From 66-474 sp051954935 (GTDB lineage Bacteria; Pseudomonadota; Gammaproteobacteria; Xanthomonadales; Rhodanobacteraceae), in contig JBQCHG010000029.1 of assembly GCA_051954935.1 (NCBI GenBank), forward strand, positions 1-64,000: DNA of 64,000 nt, given 5' to 3'. Positions 18,842 through 28,186 of this stretch are shown piece after piece (the stretch's first letter is position 1; each line of letters starts with the position of its first letter). Below the pieces are notes generated by a model. It was given only the letters and a program-made list of their open reading frames with translations. It ran no database searches and was not told the origin of the DNA. The position numbers were made by a program, and so were the translations under genes.

Positions 18842-19197
18842 GGTCGGAATCCCGTGCGTTTTGCGATCTGCGTCGGATCGCAGATCGGGCGCGGGTTCGG
18901 GTGAGGCAGGGTGCCGATCGGAAAACGCGCCAGGGATGGCTGCTTGCCTGCCATCTTGCGATGGGCGATGTCCGCCCGGACGCCCTCCCGACGTCCGCGG
19001 ACAATGCACGACACGCGCAACGATGGTGCACACGTCGTGGCACGGGCTTTGCTGAAAGCACACGCGGACGCCCATGACCAACGTCACGCACGCGCGGTGA
19101 CTTCCGGCACTTAATGGCAGTGGCGCGCGCGGCGGAGCCTAGGCACGGCTCGCGCTGTTATGCTTTTACGTCTTTTTCCGATCACATTCGCACAACC
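18842..19197. other. Intergenic region between tetR and the PCMT-like gene
   Basis: This 356-bp stretch holds several overlapping frames on both strands but none with a ribosome binding site or recognisable product. TATGCT at about 19159 could be a -10 for the downstream methyltransferase. Nothing else was seen. Confidence 0.5.
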
Positions 19198-19872
19198 ATG
19201 GCCAAGTTCTCTCAAGCAATGGACCTCACCCGCGCGCGCCGCAACATGGTCGAGAATCAGGTGCGCCCGTGGGAGGTGCTGGACGCGCGCGTGCTCGAGG
19301 TGCTCACCGAGCTGCCGCGCGAATCGTTCGTGTTGCCGGCCTACCACGCACTGGCGTACGCGGACCTGGCATTGCCCCTCGCACATGGCGAGGTGATGAC
19401 GAAGCCGATCGTCGAGGGTCGCATCCTGCAGGCGCTGGATATCCAGCCCAATGATGAGGTGCTGGAGATCGGCACCGGCTCCGGCTACCTCACCGCATGC
19501 ATGGCCAGACTCGGCAGGCACGTGGTCAGCGTTGAGCGGCACGTGGACTTCGTGGAGACTGCGCGCGCGCGGCTGGGCAATGCCGGCATCGGTAACGTCG
19601 AGCTCTGCCAGGCGGATGCGCTGCGCGATTTCGATCCCGGCCGCACGTTCGACGCGATCGCGGTGACGGGTGCGGTGGCGGAAATTCCTCAGCGTTTCCG
19701 CGACTGGCTGAAAGTCGGCGGCCGCCTGTTCGTGGTGGTCGGCGTGGAGCCGGCCATGCGCGCGCTGCTGCTGCACCGCGAAGCCGACGGAGCCCTCAGC
19801 GAGGAGCGGCTGTTCGAAACCGATCTTCCGTATCTCGCCGGCGCCGAGCCGGTTCGGGAATTCAATCTGTAA
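19198..19872 (+). CDS. Protein-L-isoaspartate O-methyltransferase family protein
   Basis: 224 residues from the first ATG; the ATG at 19219 (MDLTRARRNMVENQVRPWEVLD) matches the usual family start equally well. AdoMet-binding motif VLEIGTGSGYLTA near residue 90 and the catalytic-loop region AHGEVMTKPIVEGRIL are in place. This short proteobacterial branch, with NMVENQVRP, is generally found next to tolC, as here (41 bp upstream). It may repair damaged proteins, but the branch differs from classical Pcm and its substrate is unproved. Confidence 0.9.
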   Translation: MAKFSQAMDLTRARRNMVENQVRPWEVLDARVLEVLTELPRESFVLPAYHALAYADLALPLAHGEVMTKPIVEGRILQALDIQPNDEVLEIGTGSGYLTACMARLGRHVVSVERHVDFVETARARLGNAGIGNVELCQADALRDFDPGRTFDAIAVTGAVAEIPQRFRDWLKVGGRLFVVVGVEPAMRALLLHREADGALSEERLFETDLPYLAGAEPVREFNL

Positions 19873-19913
19873 CCGTTGCGAACCCGGCGTTGCGACGCCG
19901 ACAAGGAATTTGC

Positions 19914-21287
19914 ATGAGCCGTAGCAAATTGGCGTTGCTGGTGATGGCCTGCCTGGGTGCATCCAGTGCACACGCGGAAAACCTGATGGACGCCTACCGT
20001 CAGGCCCGCCAGTCCGATCCGGTCCTGCAGCAGGCCGAGGCACAGCGCCGCGCCATTTCGGAGAACGTCAACCAGGCCTGGGCCGTGCTGCTGCCGCAGA
20101 TCAGCGCCCAAGGCAACTTCTCCGACTCACACGGCACAAGCACCAGCAACCAGCCGGTCAACAGCGGCAACGGCTTCCAGGTATTTGCCACACGCAGCAG
20201 TTCCAGTACCCGCAATTTCGACAAGAGCGCCACGCTCAACCAGACGATCTTCGACTTCGGCAAGTTCGCCTCCGTGAGCGCGGCCCATGCGCAGCGCGCC
20301 AGCGGCGATGCCAATTACCAGGCTGCCGAACAGGATCTGATCCTGCGCACGGCGACGGCCTACTTCAACGTGCTCACGGCGGAGGACGAGCTGCGCTTCG
20401 CGCAGGCCAACGAGCAGGCGCTGGCCAAGCAGTTGGACCAGGCGCAGCAGCGCTTCAACGTCGGCCTGTCGGCGATCACTGACGTGGATGCGGCGAAGGC
20501 CCAGCACGATGCCGCCGCAGCCGCCGTGATCCAGGCGCAAAACGTGGTGTTCGACGATCGCGAGGCATTGAGCCAGATCACCGGCCAGCCGGTCGGCGAG
20601 CTCAGGAAACTTACCGACAACCTGCCGCTCGACAAGCCGCAGCCCGACGCGATTGATGCCTGGGTGGACCTCGCCTTGCGCAGCAACCCGGCCCTGCAGT
20701 CGCAGCGCGATCAGGTCAACGCCTTCAATCACGACATCACCGTCGCGCGTGCCGGCCACCTGCCGACCCTGAATGCACAGGTGAGTTACACCAACTCGCC
20801 GGCATGGGGCGACCAGACCGGCACTTCCATTCCGGGCAGCGCGCATTTCGACAGCGGCCGCCGCGACACCATCGTCGGGCTGGTGCTGCAGGTACCGATC
20901 TTTTCCGGCGGGTTCACGCAGTCGCGGGTGCGCCAGGCAGTCGCGCAGCGCGACGAGCAGGCCGACATCCTCGAGCAGGACCGCCGGAACGTGATCCGCA
21001 ACACGCGCAGCGCGTTCAACGCGATCGAAGCCGGGATCAGCGAAGTGGAAGCGCAGAAGCAGGCGGTGATCTCCGCGCAAAAGGCGCTGGAAGCGACCCA
21101 GGCCGGTTTCGAAGTCGGCACCCGGACGATCGTTGACGTGCTGATCAGCCAACAGAACCTGTTCCAGGCGCAGAGCAACTATTCGCAGGCGCGACACGCG
21201 TTCGTGATCAACCAACTCACTCTGAAGGATGCGGCCGGCACGCTGGACGTGAAGGATCTGGAAGCAGCGAACACGTTGCTGCAATGA
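19914..21287 (+). CDS. tolC: TolC-family outer-membrane efflux channel
   Basis: 457 residues from an ATG with AAGGA upstream; signal peptide ends at SAHA (about residue 22). Two OEP repeats with long coiled helices alternate with short beta segments: ENLMDAYRQARQSDPVLQQAE begins the first and the second begins near residue 245. Forms the trimeric channel that links inner-membrane transporters (RND, ABC, MFS) to the outside for drugs, type I secreted proteins and others. No pump genes are adjacent, as in E. coli tolC. It follows the PCMT-like gene, probably in one transcript. Confidence 0.95.
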   Translation: MSRSKLALLVMACLGASSAHAENLMDAYRQARQSDPVLQQAEAQRRAISENVNQAWAVLLPQISAQGNFSDSHGTSTSNQPVNSGNGFQVFATRSSSSTRNFDKSATLNQTIFDFGKFASVSAAHAQRASGDANYQAAEQDLILRTATAYFNVLTAEDELRFAQANEQALAKQLDQAQQRFNVGLSAITDVDAAKAQHDAAAAAVIQAQNVVFDDREALSQITGQPVGELRKLTDNLPLDKPQPDAIDAWVDLALRSNPALQSQRDQVNAFNHDITVARAGHLPTLNAQVSYTNSPAWGDQTGTSIPGSAHFDSGRRDTIVGLVLQVPIFSGGFTQSRVRQAVAQRDEQADILEQDRRNVIRNTRSAFNAIEAGISEVEAQKQAVISAQKALEATQAGFEVGTRTIVDVLISQQNLFQAQSNYSQARHAFVINQLTLKDAAGTLDVKDLEAANTLLQ

Positions 21288-21351
21288 GCGGCGCCGCAAA
21301 ACTGCTGCGTTCGGCAGGGCGGGTATCGGTCCGCGGAGCTGCGCTCTCTCG

Positions 21352-22656
21352 TCAAACGTCCCGCACAGGCGAGTCCTGACTCGCCTTGCGCCGCGCGTAG
21401 ATCCGCTCGATCAGGATCATCGTGCGGCGCACCGCACCGCGCTCGCGCGCGAACACCATCCGCGCATTGGCACCCATCCGGTGGCGCAGCGGCGGATCGC
21501 GCAGCAACTCCAGCACCGCCGGCCCCAATTCGTTCGGCGCCTCGATGCGGCGCGCACCGCCACTCCCGATCAGGCTGCGCGTGATCTCCTCGAAATTGAA
21601 GGTATACGGACCGACCAGCACCGGCCTCGCCAGCGAGGCCGGTTCCAGCACGTTGTGGCCGCCGATCGGCACCAGGCTCCCGGCCACAAAGGCGGTGTCG
21701 GCAGCCGCGTAGTAGCGCATCATCGCGCCCATCACGTCGATCACGAAGCACTGGCAATTCGCGTCCGGCTTGTCGGGACCATTGTGGGTGCAGGTGCTGA
21801 AGCCTAGATTGCGCGCGGATTGCTCGACCGCACGGAACCGCTCCGGATGCCGCGGGGCGATCAGCAGCAACGCATCGGGCAGGCGATGCAGCACCTCCAC
21901 GTGCGCCTGCAGCACGGCCAGTTCTTCTCCTTCGTGGGTACTGGCCGCGAACCACACCGGCCGCGTCTCGCCCCAGCAATGGCGCAGGGCTTCGCCGCGC
22001 TCACGCACGCCCTGCGGGATCGGCATGTCGAATTTCAGATTGCCGGCGATGCTGAGCCTGGCCGGATCCGCGCCCAGCGTGCGGTAGCGGCGCGCATCCG
22101 CATGCGATTGCGCGGCGATATGGTCCACGTTGCTGAGCGCCTGAGCCACCAGACGATAGATCGGCGAATAGGCCCGCAATGAGCGTTCCGACAATCGTGC
22201 ATTGGCGATCACCAGCGGGATTCCGCGCCGACCGCAGGCGTGGAACAGGTTCGGCCAGATCTCCGTCTCCATGATCACCGCAAGACTCGGCCGGATGCAG
22301 TCTAGGAAGCGCCGTACCGCGCGTGGCAGGTCGTAAGGCAGGTAGACGTGGAACACCTCGTCGCCCAGTTGCGCGCGCACGCGTTCCGAGCCGGTTGGCG
22401 TCACCGTGGTCACGACCATCGGCAGTTGCGGGTAGCGGCGACGCAGCGCGCGGATCAGCGGCAGCGCGGCATTGACCTCGCCCACGGACACCGCATGCAC
22501 CCAGATGCTGTCGCGCAGGCCTTGGGCCGGGAAGTGCCCGAAGCGCTCCCGCCAGCGCGCGAAATAGCCGTGGTAATGCAGGCCGCGCGCGATCAGCCGC
22601 AGCACGATCACCGGCGTGGCGAGGTAGATCGCGATGGTGTAGAGGAATCGCAGCAT
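21352..22656 (-). CDS. waaA: 3-deoxy-D-manno-octulosonic acid transferase (Kdo transferase)
   Basis: 434 residues, the family's usual length. Adds Kdo to the lipid A precursor at the inner membrane. N-terminal membrane segment (MLRFLYTIAIYLATPVIVL), GLRDSIWVHAVSVGEVNAALPL with the catalytic glutamate, TTVTPTGSERV, ETEIWPNL and the donor-site region VAGSLVPIGGHNVLEPA are all in place. Divergent from lpxL; together with the following genes it begins the lipopolysaccharide region. Confidence 0.96.
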   Translation of the reverse strand: MLRFLYTIAIYLATPVIVLRLIARGLHYHGYFARWRERFGHFPAQGLRDSIWVHAVSVGEVNAALPLIRALRRRYPQLPMVVTTVTPTGSERVRAQLGDEVFHVYLPYDLPRAVRRFLDCIRPSLAVIMETEIWPNLFHACGRRGIPLVIANARLSERSLRAYSPIYRLVAQALSNVDHIAAQSHADARRYRTLGADPARLSIAGNLKFDMPIPQGVRERGEALRHCWGETRPVWFAASTHEGEELAVLQAHVEVLHRLPDALLLIAPRHPERFRAVEQSARNLGFSTCTHNGPDKPDANCQCFVIDVMGAMMRYYAAADTAFVAGSLVPIGGHNVLEPASLARPVLVGPYTFNFEEITRSLIGSGGARRIEAPNELGPAVLELLRDPPLRHRMGANARMVFARERGAVRRTMILIERIYARRKASQDSPVRDV

Positions 22657-22935
22657 GCAATGAATCTGGACGAGGCCGCGCGAGTATAACTAGGGCTTCA
22701 AGGGCTCCCACGTGAGCCGCGTTGCTTCCGCAGCGGTTGTCAGACCAAGACGGATGACGGCCGCTGCGATGCAACCCTTCGGGCCGGGGCCCCTTGCCCG
22801 CATGGCTGGATCATTGCTCGTCGAAGTATCGACATACATCTTCCTCGCTCTTCTTTGCCCTGCGGGCAAAGGGCCGACGGCGCGGCCATCTGGAGAGCCC
22901 TTGAGGCCCTGCCCGATTGCTATCATCGCGCGCCC
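22657..22935. other. Divergent intergenic region between waaA and lpxL
   Basis: It holds an 8-bp perfect hairpin (CTTTGCCC-TGC-GGGCAAAG, 22853-22871) and a smaller one (GTCGA-AGTA-TCGAC near 22820). Neither has a T-run. They could be leader structures for lpxL; no gene was recognised. Confidence 0.45.
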
Positions 22936-23850
22936 ATGCAAAAGCCTCCGTTCACGCTTTCGCTGCTCGCCCCCCGCAACTGGCCGGCCTGGCTGGGCGC
23001 CGCATTGCTGCGGTTGATGGTGCTGCTGCCGCGTCGCGCGATCCTGGGCCTGGGTGCGGCATCCGGCGCTCTGCTCGCCCCCCTGCTGCGTGCACGCCGG
23101 CGCGTGGTCACCCGCAACCTGGAGCTGTGCTTCCCGGAACTGGACGAAGCCGCACTCGCGAAGCTGCGTTCCGAAGCGCTGCGCGACATGGGTGTGATGC
23201 TGGGCGAGTTCGCGCTCGGCTGGATGGCCTCCGATCGCAAGCTCTCGAAATTGCCGGTGCGGATCGAGGGCCTGGAGCATCTGCAGACCATGCGCGAGCA
23301 GGACCGCGGGGCGCTGCTGGTCGGCGGGCATTTTTCGCACCTGGAACTGTGCGCGCGCCTGATCTCGCGACGGCTGCGCATCGCCGGGATGTACCGGCGC
23401 ATGGATTCGGACGTGTTCGAATGGATCGTGCTGCGCGCGCGCCTGGGCTACGCCGACACCATGTTCGACAAGGACGCACTGCGTGCCACGGTGAAATACA
23501 TGAAGCGTGGCGGCATAGTCTGGTACGCCCCCGACCAGGACATGCGCGGCAAGGACAGCGTGTTCGCACCGTTCTTCGGCGTCCCCGCTTCCACCATCAC
23601 CGCCACGCATCATCTTGCGCGCCTTTCCGGCGCAGCGGTGATCCCTTTCTTCCATCGCCGCGAGCCGGACGGCGGCTATGCATTGCGTCTCGAGGCGCCG
23701 CTCGAGGATTTCCCGACCGCCGACGTCATCGCCGATACGACCCGCATCAACGCTCTGATCGAGCGAATGGTGCGCGAGGCGCCTGCGCAATACCTGTGGG
23801 CGCACAAACGCTTCAAGACCCGGCCTCCGGGCCTGCCTCCTGTTTACTGA
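22936..23850 (+). CDS. lpxL: Lipid A biosynthesis acyltransferase (HtrB/LpxL family)
   Basis: 304 residues. Transfers a secondary acyl chain to Kdo2-lipid IVA at the inner membrane. N-terminal membrane anchor (LLRLMVLLPRRAILGLGAASGALLAPLL), the HxxxxE catalytic motif as GGHFSHLELC near residues 130-139, YRRMDSD and IVWYAPDQDMRGKDSVFAPFFG are present. Chain-length specificity (LpxL versus LpxM/P) cannot be read from motifs. Its stop overlaps the convergent GT2 stop by seven bases. Confidence 0.92.
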   Translation: MQKPPFTLSLLAPRNWPAWLGAALLRLMVLLPRRAILGLGAASGALLAPLLRARRRVVTRNLELCFPELDEAALAKLRSEALRDMGVMLGEFALGWMASDRKLSKLPVRIEGLEHLQTMREQDRGALLVGGHFSHLELCARLISRRLRIAGMYRRMDSDVFEWIVLRARLGYADTMFDKDALRATVKYMKRGGIVWYAPDQDMRGKDSVFAPFFGVPASTITATHHLARLSGAAVIPFFHRREPDGGYALRLEAPLEDFPTADVIADTTRINALIERMVREAPAQYLWAHKRFKTRPPGLPPVY

Positions 23851-24599
23851 GGCCTGCCGCGCCGGGCCTCGAACAGCTTGGCGTATTTCAGGAACACGTA
23901 GAACGCGCCGAGCACACTGGCCACGAAGCCCGCCCAGCCGGACAGGAAATAGCGCTTCAGGATGTACTGGCGCAGGAAAAACACCGGCGGATAGAGCACC
24001 ATCATCGCTCCGCTGAAGCGCTGCCTTTTCGCCAGCTTGTGGGCGACCATGCCGGACGAATAGCGGTTGATCTTCTCCACGCGCGTGGCGATGTCGCCGT
24101 CGCCATCGTTGACGAAGTCGGCACGCCAAAGTGTCCTCACCAGCCCGTCCACTTCCACCGCCGCGTGCACCGGCACGTCGTTCATGCGCCCGCGCCGGCG
24201 GTCGAACAGGCGCAGATGTCCGTTGCGCCACGACCAGCGGCTCGGCACGGTCCAGAACATCCGCTCACGGCGCGGCAGGCGGAAGCCCGCGGCGCGCGGC
24301 CGTTCCAGCGCGTGCTCGATCACCTCGCGGGTGCCGGGCGAGAGCACCTCGTCCGCGTCGAGATTCAATATCCAGTCGTGCGAAGCCATTTCGTAGGCGC
24401 GCTGCTTCTGTGGCCCGTAGTCGTCGAACGGGTGCACCGCCACCCGCGCGCCGAAGCGTTTTGCGATCTCCACCGTGGCGTCGGTCGAGCCTGAATCCAG
24501 CACCACGATCTCGTCGGCGAAATTCGCGGCGGCCAGACAGCGCTCCAGTGTGTCGGCGTTGTTGTACGTGATGATGACCAGCGAGAATTTTTCACGCAT
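23844..24599 (-). CDS. Glycosyltransferase family 2 (WaaE/LgtF-like)
   Basis: 251 residues starting MREKFSLVIITYNNADTL. GT-A fold: ITYNNADTLERCL (donor-nucleotide strand), EIVVLDSGSTDATVEIA, and DWILNLDADEVLSPGTREVIEH with the DxD-like LDADE. The C-terminal part has RHKLAKRQRFSG-type basic stretch and a hydrophobic helix. It resembles WaaE and LgtF, which add the first glucose to the LPS inner core heptose. Start overlaps the O-antigen-ligase end by eight bases, so the two are co-translated. Confidence 0.9.
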   Translation of the reverse strand: MREKFSLVIITYNNADTLERCLAAANFADEIVVLDSGSTDATVEIAKRFGARVAVHPFDDYGPQKQRAYEMASHDWILNLDADEVLSPGTREVIEHALERPRAAGFRLPRRERMFWTVPSRWSWRNGHLRLFDRRRGRMNDVPVHAAVEVDGLVRTLWRADFVNDGDGDIATRVEKINRYSSGMVAHKLAKRQRFSGAMMVLYPPVFFLRQYILKRYFLSGWAGFVASVLGAFYVFLKYAKLFEARRGRPQ

Positions 24600-25890
24600 C
24601 GCGGGACTCCATGCGGGCGACCGGAGTGTCTCCGGCGGTCGCATCCGGCAGTCCGGCGTGCAAACTTGCGCACCACAGGCTCAACAACCACCAGAACAGC
24701 AGTCCCCACCAGGACGAATAGAACGCGAGGTGCGTGTTGAACGGGAACACCATCGCGAACAGCGCGACTCCGACGGGCCACGCGCGAAAGCGCGCCCGCG
24801 AATCGGCCTCGCGGTACGCGCGCAGCGCCAGCACCACGCCGAGACACCAGAGGGCCAATCCGATCGCGCCCGTGTCATCGAGTACCTCGAGAACAATCTG
24901 GTGCGGATGGCAGGCGCCCTGGCCGGGGCCGCAGGCCTCGACGGTAAGGAAGCGATCACCGGGCGACGCGAATTGCGGGTACGCGTAACGGAAGTCGCGC
25001 ACGCCCACGCCGTTCAGCGGGTGCGCAGCGGCCATCCTCAGCGCGGTGCGCCAGATATCGAGCCGCCCGCTCGTCGCGGTGTCCAGCGCCTGCGGCGAAT
25101 TGTCGAAGGCCAGCAACGTGCGTTGCATGCGCTGATCGAAGCGCGGCGATGTTTTCCATGCGATGCCGACCGCGGCCGCCACGGCCACGCATGCGCACAC
25201 GATCCACACCGCAAAACGCGCTGGCGATTGCGCTTCGCGCCAGAGATACGCGATCACCACCAGCGCATACATCAGCCACGCCGCGCGTTCGCCGGCCAGC
25301 AGGATAGGCCCCAACAGGAACAGCAACACAAGGACCAGGGCCGTGCGACCGAAACGCTCGCGCGCCCCCCACGCGACGAATGGCGAGAGCACCGCCAGCA
25401 CCAGCCCGAGTTTCAAATCGCCCGCACCAAAAATGCCCGAGATGCGCTGCGCTTCGGCATGCCCGCCGAGGCTGTAACCGGTCAGGATCTGCGCCCATGC
25501 ATCCAGCGCCCACAGCAGGGCGATCACGCCGGTCGCGAAATACAGCACGCGCACGCGCGATTCGCGGCGCACCGCGAAGCAGACGTAATAGCCGAACGGC
25601 GCGAAGCGGACGATCGCCGCCACGGTGCTCCAGCTCTTGCCGGGCTGGATGGCGTCGAACGCGGAGATCAGCGCGGCGGCGAAATAGCAAAGCCATAGTG
25701 TGAGCAGCAGTTTCGCGCCGGCATGTTCCCGCCATGCGCTTCGCGCGCGGGCGAAAAAAAGCAGCGCCCCGAGCATGCAGACCAGCACGCCCAGCTCGCT
25801 GGCGCGCCCGAACGGCAGCAGGAACACCACCGCGGCGATCGGCAGCAGCGGGGAGAGCAACGCGGCTTTCAGTGGTGCAGCGAGAGGCAT
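24592..25890 (-). CDS. waaL: O-antigen ligase family membrane protein
   Basis: 432 residues, multi-span (about 12 segments). The Wzy_C/O-antigen ligase region includes LGPILLAGERAAWLMYALV, the long periplasmic loop with SGRLDIWRTALRMAAAHPLNGVGVRDF and CHPHQIVLEVLDDTGAIGL, whose arginines and H-x-H are typical of WaaL. It would join undecaprenyl-linked O polysaccharide to core-lipid A on the periplasmic face. A Wzy polymerase role cannot be excluded from sequence. No other O-antigen assembly genes are near. Confidence 0.85.
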   Translation of the reverse strand: MPLAAPLKAALLSPLLPIAAVVFLLPFGRASELGVLVCMLGALLFFARARSAWREHAGAKLLLTLWLCYFAAALISAFDAIQPGKSWSTVAAIVRFAPFGYYVCFAVRRESRVRVLYFATGVIALLWALDAWAQILTGYSLGGHAEAQRISGIFGAGDLKLGLVLAVLSPFVAWGARERFGRTALVLVLLFLLGPILLAGERAAWLMYALVVIAYLWREAQSPARFAVWIVCACVAVAAAVGIAWKTSPRFDQRMQRTLLAFDNSPQALDTATSGRLDIWRTALRMAAAHPLNGVGVRDFRYAYPQFASPGDRFLTVEACGPGQGACHPHQIVLEVLDDTGAIGLALWCLGVVLALRAYREADSRARFRAWPVGVALFAMVFPFNTHLAFYSSWWGLLFWWLLSLWCASLHAGLPDATAGDTPVARMESRDA

Positions 25891-25938
25891 CGCCCGACCC
25901 GGATCGAAACTGGGCGGGATTGTACGAGAGCGCGGCGC

Positions 25939-27063
25939 TCAAGCCGCGGCGAGCTCTCCGTACAACTTCAACGTGGCCTGCTGCATGTCGGCCAGGCGAT
26001 AGCCCTGCAATGGTGCGATCGGGGGCGCCCGCCGCAGCAGTTCGGCGGCGCGCTCGACCAGCTTCTCCATGTCTCCCAGCGGCACGCGTCCGGCCGGGTA
26101 CAGCTCCGCCAGCAACTCGCCGACGCCCCCATGCGCATACCCCAGCACCGGCCGGCAGAGCGACAGCGCCTCGACCACCGTGCGACCGAAGCTCTCGGGC
26201 TTGTTGGACAGTTGCAGTATCAGCGCAGACGCGGCGAACACGTCGCGCACGTCCGCGCGCGGCGGCGTGAACACCACCGCGTCATAGACGCCGCGGTCCT
26301 GCGCCAGCGCGTGCAACTCTGCGAGATAAGCCTCGCGCCCCTTCTCGATCACGCCGAGCAGCAACAATCGCGCCTCGATGCCGCGCGCACGCAACCCGGC
26401 CAGCAGCTTGATCGCATCGGCGTGGCCCTTGAGGCGCGTGCCACGGCCGGGCAGGGTCAGCAGCGGCGCGCCGACAAGCTGCGGGAAATCGCCGAAAAAG
26501 CGCTGCCGCCACAGGTCATCGGGGCGGTAGCCGTAGGGGAACTCTTCCGGATCGATCCCGCGCGGGATCACGGTCAGCCGTGCCGGGTCGGTACCCGGAT
26601 AATGGCTCAGCACGAAATCGCGGACCGTCTGCGACACCACGATCACGCGCTCGCCGCGCGTCATGATGCGGCTGTAGCTGCCCGGAGAATTCAGCCCGTG
26701 CACGGTTGTGACGAAGCGTGGGCGCGGCTGCATGCCGCGCAGCGCCAGCCACCCGATCCAGGCCGGCAGCCGCGAGCGAGCGTGCACGATGTCGGGCTTG
26801 ATCTCCTCGATCAAGCGCCGCAGCGGGCGTATGTGCCGCAGGGTGCGCAGCGATTTCCTGGAAAGATCCAGCGGGACGTGTTCGCTGCCTTCCGCCTGCA
26901 GCTTCGGCACCAGCCGCCCGCCCGCGGAAATCACCACCGAGCGATGACCGGCGGCGACGAGCGCGCGCGCAACCTCCAGCGTGGAGCGTTCGGCGCCACC
27001 GTTTTCCAGTGCCGGCAGCAGCTGGAGCACGGTCAAAGGTCGGCTGGCTGGCTGATCGGGCAT
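25939..27063 (-). CDS. Glycosyltransferase family 4
   Basis: 374 residues from MPDQPASRPLTVLQ, with CAGGA upstream; longer starts at 27099 and 27111 are possible. GT-B fold: LLPALENGGAERSTLEVARALVAAGH (acceptor domain), HARSRLPAWIGWLAL, then VIPRGIDPEEF, LTLPGRGTRLKGHADAI and SNKPESFGRTVVEALSLCRPVLGYAHGG, the last carrying the donor-binding E-x7-E motif. Probably adds a sugar to the LPS core or another surface glycan, by its place next to O-antigen ligase. 48 bp upstream of the ligase gene. Confidence 0.92.
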   Translation of the reverse strand: MPDQPASRPLTVLQLLPALENGGAERSTLEVARALVAAGHRSVVISAGGRLVPKLQAEGSEHVPLDLSRKSLRTLRHIRPLRRLIEEIKPDIVHARSRLPAWIGWLALRGMQPRPRFVTTVHGLNSPGSYSRIMTRGERVIVVSQTVRDFVLSHYPGTDPARLTVIPRGIDPEEFPYGYRPDDLWRQRFFGDFPQLVGAPLLTLPGRGTRLKGHADAIKLLAGLRARGIEARLLLLGVIEKGREAYLAELHALAQDRGVYDAVVFTPPRADVRDVFAASALILQLSNKPESFGRTVVEALSLCRPVLGYAHGGVGELLAELYPAGRVPLGDMEKLVERAAELLRRAPPIAPLQGYRLADMQQATLKLYGELAAA

Positions 27064-27213
27064 CGTCCTGAATGCTACGGCTGCGGGCGCCTGATACATG
27101 CCACGTTCCAAGCAAGAATTACGCCTTCCAACGCATTATCGCGCGTCCGCCGACACCCGCGCGCCGGCGTCGCGAGCCCGCGGAAACGCTCCCGAACGAC
27201 CCGGAATCTCCGC

Positions 27214-27423
27214 TCAATCCTTGAGCACGAAAATCGCGCCGCAATACGGGCATTGCGATTCGCCGCCATCCTCGACGATCGGCAGATACACGCGCGGATG
27301 CGAATTCCACAACGCCATTTCCGGAAGCGGACACGCCAGCGGCAGTTGCGCGCGCGTGACTTCATAACGGCGTTGCGCATTGGCCGGTTCGGCGGCGTGA
27401 TCGGTGGCGGCTGGGCTGCTCAT
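27214..27423 (-). CDS. Zinc-finger (CHCC) domain protein
   Basis: 69 residues starting MSSPAATDHAAEP. The domain of mitochondrial NDUFS6 type is seen as CPLPEMALWNSHPRVYLPI and CPYCGAIFVLKD, giving C, H, C, C ligands. In bacteria these small proteins are of unknown role. Here it follows a set of LPS genes in the opposite-strand direction and precedes GT4 by about 150 bp. Confidence 0.88.
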   Translation of the reverse strand: MSSPAATDHAAEPANAQRRYEVTRAQLPLACPLPEMALWNSHPRVYLPIVEDGGESQCPYCGAIFVLKD

Positions 27424-27473
27424 GGGACGATCGATCCGGAAGAAAGCCACATTCTAGCCGAGTCGCCACAGGC

Positions 27474-28088
27474 TCACTTGCCGGTCTGCTCGAGCGGCAG
27501 CAGTTTGGTTTCATAGGCGCGCGACTCGATCGCCTCGGCGGTGATCGTGACCTGCAGGGCATCGCCCACCATCGGCACGCCATAACCCACGCCGAATGCG
27601 CTGCGATCGAACGTGGCGGTCGCGCCGAAGCCGAGCGCCGGCGCTTCGATCATCGGGTACTTGCCGGCCTTGTTGAGAGTGACATCCAGCGTCACCGGGC
27701 GCGCCACTCCGTGCACGGTCAACCGGCCCTCGACCTTGAACCGCGCGGCTCCTTCGACCTTTACCTTGCTGCCGACAAAGGTAATCAGCGGAAACTTCTC
27801 CGCGTCCAGGTACATCGGGCCCAGCAGCTGCTTGTCGAGCGCAGGCACGTGCGTATGCAGGCTGGATACCGGAATGCTGACTCGCACCGAGGATCCCGAC
27901 GGATGATCGGCATCGTAGATCAGCGTCCCCTCCACACGATCGAACTGGCCACTGGGATGCGAATAACCCAGGTGATCCCACGAAAACAGCACTTGGGTGT
28001 GGGCGGGATCGAGCGTGTAGTGGACGGGCGAGGCGAGGCTTGCGGCGCTCGCGGCCAGCAGGGACAGAAACAGGGCAACGGTTTTCAT
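27474..28088 (-). CDS. YceI family periplasmic protein
   Basis: 204 residues with GAGGAG upstream and a signal peptide ending ASLASP (about residue 20). The YceI lipocalin-like barrel is recognised by YTLDPAHTQVLFSWDHLGYSHPSGQF, LDAEKFPLITFVG and VTLDVTLNK. Members bind polyisoprenoid chains (TT1927b) and are induced by pH or osmotic stress in E. coli; the ligand here is unknown. Divergent from the ELM1-family gene with about 100 bp between starts. Confidence 0.93.
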   Translation of the reverse strand: MKTVALFLSLLAASAASLASPVHYTLDPAHTQVLFSWDHLGYSHPSGQFDRVEGTLIYDADHPSGSSVRVSIPVSSLHTHVPALDKQLLGPMYLDAEKFPLITFVGSKVKVEGAARFKVEGRLTVHGVARPVTLDVTLNKAGKYPMIEAPALGFGATATFDRSAFGVGYGVPMVGDALQVTITAEAIESRAYETKLLPLEQTGK

Positions 28089-28186
28089 GCGTTCTCCTCG
28101 AGCCGGTTGCGGCGCGCACGGACGGCGGAACTGTGAGATAACGCGCGCCATTGATCAAATGACGAAACGGGGGCGCGGAATTCGAC

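Noticed and set aside
22690..24231. 513-codon reverse frame across lpxL and GT2
   Set aside because: Antisense of lpxL and of the GT2 gene's other strand, no recognisable domain or start; both true genes have clear motifs.
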